A stretch of 22,037 bases of DNA from an uncultured Bacillota bacterium (GTDB lineage: Bacteria > Bacillota_I > Bacilli_A > RF39 > UBA660): NCBI GenBank assembly GCA_946626905.1, contig CAMOVA010000009.1, positions 1 through 22,037 on the forward strand, in the 5' to 3' direction. Below are positions 13,721 through 20,538 of the stretch, in pieces. The notes under the pieces are model-generated. The model searched no databases, was not told the DNA's origin, and saw only the letters and a list, made by a program, of their open reading frames with translations. Each line of letters opens with the position of its first letter. Position 1 is the stretch's first letter. The translations under genes and the position numbers were made by a program.

Positions 13721-16700
13721 AATTCTATAAATGTTTCATGACCATTTAAATCATAAGATTTTTCTATATCATCTTTTACAATTATATCTAATGATAAAGT
13801 TTCTTTTTTAATAAATTCTTCAAACTCTTTAATAGCATCACTAACTAAATCATCAGCCTTATAATATAATGTTATTCTATCCATTATTTCATAATTATTT
13901 TCTTTTCTAATATTTTGTACTTTAGAAATTAATTCTCTAGCTAATCCTTCTTTTATTAATTCATCAGTTAAGCTAGTATCTAAAATTATGAAATTATTAT
14001 TTTCCATACCAACATTAAATCCTTCTTTAGAAGATATTCTGATATCAACCATATTAGAAGTAATTTCTTTATCTTCTCCACCAATATTCATAGTTATAGT
14101 TTCATCATTTTGTAATTTATTAATATCTTCTTCACTTAATGATTCAAGTTTTGTTCCGAATTCTTTAATAAGTGATCCGAATACTTTACCTACTTCTTTG
14201 AAGTTTGGTTTTACACTTAAATTCATGTATTCATTTAAATTGTCTACAAATTTAACTTCCTTAATATTTAATTCTTCTTCAATTAAAGGAATTAAATCAC
14301 TAATTAAGTCTTTATTCTTACCATCTAATAGTGCTTCACTAAGAGGTTGTCTAACTTTTATTTTAGCTTCTTCTCTAACATATCTACCAACTGAAATTAA
14401 ACTTCTAATTAAATCCATACGTTCTTCAATATGTTCATTTATTAGTGTTTCATCATATTTAGGGAAATCTTCTAAATGAACTGAATCTTTACCAGTTAAT
14501 TTTGTATACATTTCTTCTGTTACATATGGAATAATAGGAGCAGTTAATTTACATAAACCAACAAGTACTTCATATGTAGTTATATAAACAGCTTTTTTAG
14601 AATTATCTAAATCACTTGCCCAGAATCTATTTCTATTACGTCTAATATACCAATTTGATAAATCTTCTGATACGAAATTAGTAATTAGTCTAACAACTTG
14701 ATTTAAATCAAATTCTTCATAATATTTTGTACAATCACGTACTAATTTATTATATTTTGAAAGTAACCATTTATCTATTTCTTCACGATCTTCTATAGCT
14801 ACCTTACATTCATCAATATCAATATTATCAATATTAGCATACATACTAAAGAATGAGTATGTATTTTTAAATGGATTAAAGAATTTTGAATGAACTTCTT
14901 TTAAACCTTCTTCATCAAATTTTAATGGAGTCCAAGTTGGAGATACATATGGTAAATACCATCTTACTGTATCAGCTCCATACTTATGAATAATTGTAAA
15001 TGGTTCAACTGCATTACCTTTTGATTTGTGCATTTTTTGACCATTTTTATCTAGTAATAATTCATTAACTAAAACATTCTTATATGGACTTTTTCCAGTT
15101 AAGAATACTCCTATTACTATAAGTGAATAGAACCAACCTCTTGTTTGATCAATTCCTTCAGCAATAAAATCTGCAGGATATTGACTTTCCCATAATTCTT
15201 TATTTTCAAATGGATAATGATATTGACTAAATGGCATAGCTCCACTATCAAACCAACAATCAATTACCTCTAATGTTCTACTCATTTCTTTACCACAATC
15301 TGGACAAGTAATATGAATATCATCAACAAAAGGTCTGTGTAAATCAATAGTTTTTGGATCTACTTTTTCAATTGCTTTAGAAGCTAATTCTTCTCTAGAA
15401 CCAATCATTTCCATATGACCACAAGAACATCTCCATAAAGGAAGTGGTGTTCCCCAATATCTATTTCTAGAAATTGCCCAATCATTCATATTTTCTAGCC
15501 AATTACCAAATCTTTTTTCTCCAACAAATGATGGATACCAATTTACTTTTTTATTTTCTTCAATTATTTTATCTTTTAATTTTGTTACTTCTAAATAATA
15601 TGAAGGTCTTGAATAATAAACAAGTGGTGAATCACATCTCCAACAATGTGGATAATCATGTTTAATTTTTTGTTTTTTAAATAGTTTATCATTTTCTTTT
15701 AACCATTTAATTACTTCTAAATCTGCTTCAAAAATATTCATACCTTTCCATAATCCATCAGTATATGTAGCATCTTCTCCTACTGGATTAACATAAGGTA
15801 ATTTATATTTTTTACCAACTTTAGCATCATCTTCACCAAATGCTGGAGCTATATGAACTATTCCAGTACCATCTGACATTGTTACATAATTATCACATGT
15901 TACAAAGAATCCCTTGCCAGAAATTTCAATATCTGATGGTATTAATTGTTCATATTCAGTATATTCTAAATCTTTACCTTTATATGTTTCAAGTACTTCA
16001 TAATCGTCACCTAATACACTATTTACTAAAGCCTTAGCTAAAATAAATTTATATCCTTTAGACTCAACTTTAACATATTCTTCATCTGGATTAACACATA
16101 ATGCAACATTAGATATTAATGTCCAAGGTGTTGTTGTCCAAACTAAGAAATATGCATCTTCATCAGCCTTTTTAAATGGAACTATAACTGTATTAGCATC
16201 TATTTCTTTATATCCTTGTGCTACTTCATGAGATGCTAAACCTGTACCACATCTAGGACACCAAGGCATAATTTTAACACCTTCATAAAATAATCCTTCA
16301 TCAAAAAATTTCTTTAAAATATACCATTCTGTTTCAATATAATTATTATCATATGTAATATATCTGTTATCTAGATCAATAAATTGTCCCATTTCATCTG
16401 TTAATTTACGAAATGCTGTTTCATTATCCCAAACAGTTTCTTTACATAATTTATTAAATGCTTCAATTCCATATTTTTCAATATCTGCTTTTCCTGTAAA
16501 ACCTAATTTTTTTTCTACATTAACTTCTACTGGAAGACCATGAGTATCCCATCCTACTTTTCTTAAAACTCTATAACCTTGCATTGTTTTATATTTACAG
16601 AAAGTATCTTTTAAGAACTTAGCAACCATATGATGTAGTCCAGGCATTCCATTTGCAGTAGCTGGTCCATCATAAAATACCCAGTTATCAGCTGTATTTC

Positions 16701-16806
16701 TATTTTCTATTGTTTTATTTAAAATATCTTCTTTTTTCCATTCTTCTAAAATTTCTTGTTCTACTAAAAATGAATCTTTCTTTTCTAATTCTTCAAAATT
16801 CTTCAT
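13708..16806 (-). CDS. ileS: Isoleucyl-tRNA synthetase, long eukaryote-like type (IleRS2)
   Basis: Charges tRNA-Ile with isoleucine; class I enzyme of 1032 residues. The HXGH signature is replaced by GLHH (56-59) within GPATANGMPGLHHM; KMSKS is present as KMHKS (591-595). Cysteine pairs CPRC (183-186) and CPDC (501-504) look like zinc sites, and the editing domain includes WTTTPWTLISN (223-233). The GWDTHGLPVE and long C-terminal half place it in the type 2, eukaryote-like group rather than the B. subtilis/E. coli type. The start at 16806 follows GGAGGGTAAT; an in-frame TTG four codons upstream overlaps that site and is not used. It is controlled by an upstream T-box and follows sepF-divIVA, a conserved Gram-positive arrangement. 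Confidence 0.96.
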   Translation of the reverse strand: MKNFEELEKKDSFLVEQEILEEWKKEDILNKTIENRNTADNWVFYDGPATANGMPGLHHMVAKFLKDTFCKYKTMQGYRVLRKVGWDTHGLPVEVNVEKKLGFTGKADIEKYGIEAFNKLCKETVWDNETAFRKLTDEMGQFIDLDNRYITYDNNYIETEWYILKKFFDEGLFYEGVKIMPWCPRCGTGLASHEVAQGYKEIDANTVIVPFKKADEDAYFLVWTTTPWTLISNVALCVNPDEEYVKVESKGYKFILAKALVNSVLGDDYEVLETYKGKDLEYTEYEQLIPSDIEISGKGFFVTCDNYVTMSDGTGIVHIAPAFGEDDAKVGKKYKLPYVNPVGEDATYTDGLWKGMNIFEADLEVIKWLKENDKLFKKQKIKHDYPHCWRCDSPLVYYSRPSYYLEVTKLKDKIIEENKKVNWYPSFVGEKRFGNWLENMNDWAISRNRYWGTPLPLWRCSCGHMEMIGSREELASKAIEKVDPKTIDLHRPFVDDIHITCPDCGKEMSRTLEVIDCWFDSGAMPFSQYHYPFENKELWESQYPADFIAEGIDQTRGWFYSLIVIGVFLTGKSPYKNVLVNELLLDKNGQKMHKSKGNAVEPFTIIHKYGADTVRWYLPYVSPTWTPLKFDEEGLKEVHSKFFNPFKNTYSFFSMYANIDNIDIDECKVAIEDREEIDKWLLSKYNKLVRDCTKYYEEFDLNQVVRLITNFVSEDLSNWYIRRNRNRFWASDLDNSKKAVYITTYEVLVGLCKLTAPIIPYVTEEMYTKLTGKDSVHLEDFPKYDETLINEHIEERMDLIRSLISVGRYVREEAKIKVRQPLSEALLDGKNKDLISDLIPLIEEELNIKEVKFVDNLNEYMNLSVKPNFKEVGKVFGSLIKEFGTKLESLSEEDINKLQNDETITMNIGGEDKEITSNMVDIRISSKEGFNVGMENNNFIILDTSLTDELIKEGLARELISKVQNIRKENNYEIMDRITLYYKADDLVSDAIKEFEEFIKKETLSLDIIVKDDIEKSYDLNGHETFIELERN

Positions 16807-16853
16807 ATTACCCTCCAATGCTCTATATTATAACATATTTATTATAAAATAAT

Positions 16854-17045
16854 AAAAAAAACTTTATAATTTAGGGACGAATATTCGCGGTACCACCCTA
16901 ATTCATAAAGATTTATGCACTTATTTACTATATAGCGTAACCTTTTTAACATCAAGAGTGATCTATATATTAATTCATTATTAGTTCACACCTTCCACTA
17001 ACTCTCTTTAAAATCCTTAATATACCGTCTCTATCACTTGTTAAA
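16854..17045 (-). promoter_or_regulatory. Isoleucine T-box riboswitch of ileS
   Basis: The minus strand carries the T-box AGGGTGGTACCGCG (16886-16899), whose TGGT bulge fits the ACCA end of tRNA-Ile. Stem I base TTTAACA (17039-17045) pairs with TGTTAAA (16945-16951). The order ATC-A-CTCTT-GA (16952-16962) matches the known layout of specifier, helix and kink-turn, giving an Ile (ATC) specifier at 16960-16962. AGGTGTGAAC marks the Stem I tip. A CATAAA/TTTATG stem precedes the antiterminator. The arms CTTTAT-AATTAGGG (16896-16910) and CCCTAAATTATAAAG (16862-16876), then eight Ts (16854-16861), form the terminator. Uncharged tRNA-Ile should allow readthrough into ileS. Confidence 0.92.
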
Positions 17046-17499
17046 GTTCAACTTGATCTAGTTCACCAACTACATCTAATTGAGTTTCAATTATATCTCT
17101 TATACGTTTTTTAAATATTTTAATATTACGTTTTAACATAGCTGCTTCAGCTTCTGTTTTTTCTGCATTAAGTAATGCTTCATTTACAATTCTATTTGCA
17201 CTATTCTTTGCATCTTCAATTAAAGTTTCGCTTTCTCTATGCGCAGCCATTTTAACTTGTTCACTTGTTTTTTGAGCCATAATAATAGTTTTATTTAATG
17301 TTGATTCCATTCTTTCATATTGAGACAATTTTTCTCTAAGTTTTATATTTTCAGTTTCAAATGATTTAAGTTCTAAGATTTTTTTATCTTTCTCATTCAT
17401 CTCACTAATCATATTTTCTACTTGAGAAATAATCTTATCTAAAAATGAATTTACTTCTTCTGGATCATAACCCCTAAGAGTTCTATTAAATTTTTCCAT
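17041..17499 (-). CDS. divIVA: DivIVA-family cell-pole/septum protein
   Basis: A 152-residue coiled-coil protein. The N-terminal DivIVA domain is plain in TLRGYDPEEVNSFLDKI (7-23), followed by long heptads (24-75 and 85-135). DivIVA binds curved membrane at septa and poles and organises division or wall growth. It starts directly at MEKFNRTLRGYD: the first ten or so residues of typical DivIVA (L-T-P-x-D-I-H) are missing, and an in-frame stop upstream rules out a longer start. The membrane-inserting Phe of Bacillus (F17) aligns with Leu here, and the following Arg is kept. It follows sepF by 21 bases, and its stop codon is part of the ileS T-box. Confidence 0.92.
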   Translation of the reverse strand: MEKFNRTLRGYDPEEVNSFLDKIISQVENMISEMNEKDKKILELKSFETENIKLREKLSQYERMESTLNKTIIMAQKTSEQVKMAAHRESETLIEDAKNSANRIVNEALLNAEKTEAEAAMLKRNIKIFKKRIRDIIETQLDVVGELDQVEL

Positions 17500-17520
17500 A
17501 TTATCGCCTCTAAACTATTA

Positions 17521-17931
17521 TTACCATTCAATATTTATGTCATTATTATCGTGAATATCTTTTCCATCTTTATCATCAGTTATTTTACCTTGGATATTTA
17601 CATTATTTGGTGTACATAAGAAAATTCCTCCACCTATTTTTTGTAAATCTCCTCCAATAGCATATATTGTACCTGCTAAAAAGTCTATAATTCTTTTAGC
17701 TTGATCTGATGTTACTCTCTTTAAATTAACAACAACTGTATTTCTTCCTTTTAAATGATCAGCTATTTGTTGAGATTCTGAATAAGCACGTGGTTCTATT
17801 AAAATCATTTTATTACTACCATCGTTCTCATTTAATGATTCCTCAACACTTACTTCATAGTATTCATCACCAGATACATTGTTTTCAAATATATCATCAT
17901 CTTTCTTAAATATATTATTTAGAAATCCCAT
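17521..17931 (-). CDS. sepF: Cell division protein SepF
   Basis: SepF links FtsZ filaments to the membrane at the septum. This 136-residue protein has the amphipathic membrane anchor MGFLNNIFKKDDD at the N-terminus and an acidic linker. The SepF core (about 42-112) includes ILIEPRAYSESQQIADHLK, VVVNLKRVTSDQAKRIIDFL and GTIYAIGGDLQKIGGGIFLC, with the conserved dimer-interface glycines. AGGAGGAATAGG precedes the start. It heads sepF-divIVA-ileS; the ylmE, ylmG and ylmH genes that often lie between are missing. Confidence 0.95.
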   Translation of the reverse strand: MGFLNNIFKKDDDIFENNVSGDEYYEVSVEESLNENDGSNKMILIEPRAYSESQQIADHLKGRNTVVVNLKRVTSDQAKRIIDFLAGTIYAIGGDLQKIGGGIFLCTPNNVNIQGKITDDKDGKDIHDNNDINIEW

Positions 17932-18011
17932 TCCTATTCCTCCTAATCTACTATATCAACTATAATTAATTTTATCATATATTTTTCTAAAAGAAAATAG
18001 AAAATTTTATT

Positions 18012-18620
18012 TTAATCTAAAAATTTACATGATCCATCAAATTTACATTTCTTAGGTAAGTTTCTACAAGTATTTGGATCTATTTTACTACAATCAGTTA
18101 CACATGTATTGTTTCTTACAGTACATGCCATTTTATATCCATCTTCGCTAGGACATTCATCTTTTGAATAAGCTTCACATTCTTTTAATTTAGTTTCTGG
18201 AATATATTTTTCAACTTTTGAATTATTACATCCTTTATCACTTAATAAACAATTCATACATTTATTTAAATCTGATTTATTTGAAACATTAGAAGAATTA
18301 AATGCGAATTGTACTAACGCCATAACAACAAATACTACTACAGCAGCTATAATTCTTGTAATAAATTTTTTAGTTGATTTGCTCATCCCTTTTTCATCAG
18401 ACGACATAGCACTAAGCATATCTACCATACCCATAATTACTAATATTACTGGTACTAATATTTTTATTAAATTATATAATGTAGATGTAACATGTGGTAA
18501 AGTTTTTGGTAAGGAAAAACCACATACATTAGTTGTTCCTACATCAAATCCAGCAGCTAAAACTATATTAGGTAACATTAATAATGTAATTAATGCTATA
18601 TATTTTATTTTTTTATTCAT
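18012..18620 (-). CDS. Secreted two-helix pilin-like protein with 12-cysteine domain
   Basis: A 202-residue protein with a signal peptide (1-22, cleaved near VLA-AG). A two-span module (about 47-70 and 86-108) has a basic cytoplasmic loop with DEKGMSKSTKKF. Its order (signal, helix, short charged loop, helix) and the VPVILVIMGMVDMLSAM and FITRIIAAVVVF segments resemble the VirB2/T4SS-pilin fold. The outward C-terminal region (111-202) has 11 cysteines; C33 makes twelve. The same cysteines recur in the larger paralog at 19332-20528. No other type IV secretion genes are present. GGTGAT precedes the ATG. Last gene of a glyS-linked cluster. Function unknown; an assembled surface fibre or anchor is inference. 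Confidence 0.75.
   Translation of the reverse strand: MNKKIKYIALITLLMLPNIVLAAGFDVGTTNVCGFSLPKTLPHVTSTLYNLIKILVPVILVIMGMVDMLSAMSSDEKGMSKSTKKFITRIIAAVVVFVVMALVQFAFNSSNVSNKSDLNKCMNCLLSDKGCNNSKVEKYIPETKLKECEAYSKDECPSEDGYKMACTVRNNTCVTDCSKIDPNTCRNLPKKCKFDGSCKFLD
18255..18366. repeat. Direct repeat copy A in the pilin-like paralogs
   Basis: About 112 bases that match 20157-20268 at the same orientation with about nine mismatches by hand count. They encode the second membrane helix and the first cysteines of the two paralogs. Conservation at the DNA level suggests recent duplication or gene conversion. Confidence 0.7.
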
Positions 18621-18649
18621 ACTATCACCAATTTAATTATAACATTATT

Positions 18650-19321
18650 TTAATTTAAGTTAAACTTTTTATTAATATTTGGATAAATATCAGTTGTATA
18701 ATATATTGAATTATTACTTATATTTAAATAACCATATAAATGTCCATTATTCATATAATATACAACATTATCTTTAACACTATTATATTTCTTCATTTCT
18801 TTATAACATGTATAATCACATTCTTGTGGAACTATATATCCTTTTTTTGATTCAGTGTTATAAGATTTCTTTAACTTTTTATCAACCATTTTTTCTATAC
18901 TGTCTTTTGATACACCATTATTTTCTAAAACTTCATCTGAAGACAAGAACCCTTTTAATTTAAATGAATAAGCATAACTTTCATAAACTTGTTCTGGTAT
19001 CATTGAAAAATCAGTTTGAATTGTTTTCTTAATCAACAAATATAATACTTTGTCTTTAACATAATATTCATAATCATATGAACTATCATATCCATAGTTC
19101 ATTGTTTTTTTATAATCTTTTTTTAAATCTTTATTAACTTCTTTAACATTACTATCATTTATATTTATATATGGAAGTTTAAAGTTTCCAACTGATTCTT
19201 TAGTGTATACATATTGCTTTGTTGATCTTGTTTTTGAAAAAATCAAAAATATAACTGTTAATAAGATTAGAACTCCAATTATTATTAATTTAGTTTTATT
19301 TTCTTCAATTATTTCGTACAT
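18650..19321 (-). CDS. Single-pass membrane protein of unknown function
   Basis: A 223-residue protein with a short cytoplasmic N-terminus, one membrane span (about 11-29) and an outward domain. Pieces such as NFKLPYININDSNVKEVNKDL (about 46-66), a beta strand KDKVLYLLIKK and SYAYSFKLKGFLSSDEVL faintly recall the DUF4163/DUF3298 (PdaC-like) domain, where a peptide of paired strands is followed by F-D-L-x-x-G; this likeness is weak. It has two cysteines (C168, C172, CDYTC). GGGAGGC precedes the ATG. It sits 10 bases after the pilin-NlpC/P60 gene and 29 bases before the smaller paralog, so it is a likely partner of both. Confidence 0.65.
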   Translation of the reverse strand: MYEIIEENKTKLIIIGVLILLTVIFLIFSKTRSTKQYVYTKESVGNFKLPYININDSNVKEVNKDLKKDYKKTMNYGYDSSYDYEYYVKDKVLYLLIKKTIQTDFSMIPEQVYESYAYSFKLKGFLSSDEVLENNGVSKDSIEKMVDKKLKKSYNTESKKGYIVPQECDYTCYKEMKKYNSVKDNVVYYMNNGHLYGYLNISNNSIYYTTDIYPNINKKFNLN

Positions 19322-19331
19322 ACAAGCCTCC

Positions 19332-20528
19332 CTATTTTATTACTCTCGATACTTTTAAGACATTACCACCATCTATTGATGATTTAATTATTCCAACCTT
19401 TGGACTTGATGCATGAACTATTTGTCCATTTCCAGCATACAAAGCAACATGTCCTTGATAAAGTACTACATCACCCAGTTTTAAATTAGAATAATTTCCT
19501 TTTGAATAAGGTATAACAGTAACACCAGTCATTGCTCTTTGCTCTGCGGATGTTCTTGGTAGACTGTAACCAAATCTTGAATAAATTTCTCTAACAAAAG
19601 CAGAACAATCTACTCCACAACCTGAAACTTTATTCCACTCATCACATAGTTTAGTACCTCCCCATACATAAGGATGGCCTTGGTATTTTTCTGCTTCACT
19701 TACTAAACTATTTCTACAGCCATTTAAACAACTCTCTCTAGCTTCTCCATTTCCGCCTCCACCAGAAGGACATTTCGATGCACAACTTAATTGACAGCTC
19801 TCATAACATTTTTTCTTATCGTTTGCAGAACCAGCACTATCACATGCATGACATGCATCATATTCTGATGCTTGAGATTTTTCTTGTTTTTGGCTTGCTA
19901 CTGTTTGTTTTGGCCTTTTCATACATGTTGATCCATTCCAAGTACATGTTTTAGAATATCTAACACATTCTACTGAATTATTTAATTTAGCACAATTTTT
20001 AATTTCACAAGTTCTTAACTCAGAATTCTTTTTACAAGCATTGCCATTTTCATCCTTTGAAGGACACTTTTTATAACTATATTTAAAACATGCTTTTGTA
20101 GTTTCAGTAATTCTATCGTTTGATGAGCCACATGATTCATTAGTTAATAAACAGCTCATACATTTATTTAAGTCTGATTTATCAGAAACATTAGAAGAAT
20201 TAAATGCGAATTGTACTATTGACATAACTAAAAATACTACAACAGCAGCTATAATTCTTGTAATAAATCTACTTTGTGATTTCTTCATTCCGTCTTGGCT
20301 AGAAGCACTCATTGCACTAAGCATATCTATCATACCCATAATAACTAGTATTACTGGAACTAGTATCTTTAGCAAGGTAAATAATGTACTAGTTATTTTT
20401 GGTATTGCATAAGGTACTACGTTTTCTAACCCACAGACATTTTCATAATAATTATTGTTGCTAAAACCAGCAGCATTAACTATCATTGGAATAAATAGTA
20501 TTGTTATTAATAATAATCTTTTTTTCAT
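19332..20528 (-). CDS. Pilin-like/Cys-rich protein fused to NlpC/P60 peptidase
   Basis: A 398-residue protein. In order: signal peptide (1-19); two membrane helices (about 47-70, 88-109) nearly identical to the paralog at 18012-18620; a cysteine-rich region (123-304) with over twenty cysteines including NGSTC and CHAC; a GGGG linker (257-260); and a C-terminal NlpC/P60 domain (about 276-398). The peptidase core has YVWGG, catalytic C308 in DCSAF, H360 in GHVALYAG and H372 in VHASS. Such C40 enzymes usually cut D-Glu/meso-DAP or related links in wall peptides. The build implies a membrane-anchored outward hydrolase. It starts 10 bases after glyS behind GGTGAT. Joining this anchor to a hydrolase is unusual; function is inferred. 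Confidence 0.82.
   Translation of the reverse strand: MKKRLLLITILFIPMIVNAAGFSNNNYYENVCGLENVVPYAIPKITSTLFTLLKILVPVILVIMGMIDMLSAMSASSQDGMKKSQSRFITRIIAAVVVFLVMSIVQFAFNSSNVSDKSDLNKCMSCLLTNESCGSSNDRITETTKACFKYSYKKCPSKDENGNACKKNSELRTCEIKNCAKLNNSVECVRYSKTCTWNGSTCMKRPKQTVASQKQEKSQASEYDACHACDSAGSANDKKKCYESCQLSCASKCPSGGGGNGEARESCLNGCRNSLVSEAEKYQGHPYVWGGTKLCDEWNKVSGCGVDCSAFVREIYSRFGYSLPRTSAEQRAMTGVTVIPYSKGNYSNLKLGDVVLYQGHVALYAGNGQIVHASSPKVGIIKSSIDGGNVLKVSRVIK
20157..20268. repeat. Direct repeat copy B in the pilin-like paralogs
   Basis: Partner of 18255-18366, about 92 percent identical by hand count. It lies in the pilin-NlpC/P60 gene and covers the same helix and first cysteines. Confidence 0.7.
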
Positions 20529-20538
20529 TTTATCACCA

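Noticed and set aside
13988..14479. Long plus-strand frame (163 codons) opposite ileS
   Set aside because: It is the mirror of the ileS coding strand, has low-complexity Leu/Ser composition and no ribosome site.
18012..20528. A full type IV secretion or conjugative element
   Set aside because: Only pilin-like modules are present; no ATPase, coupling protein, relaxase, integrase or att-like repeats are seen, and the flanks are housekeeping genes.
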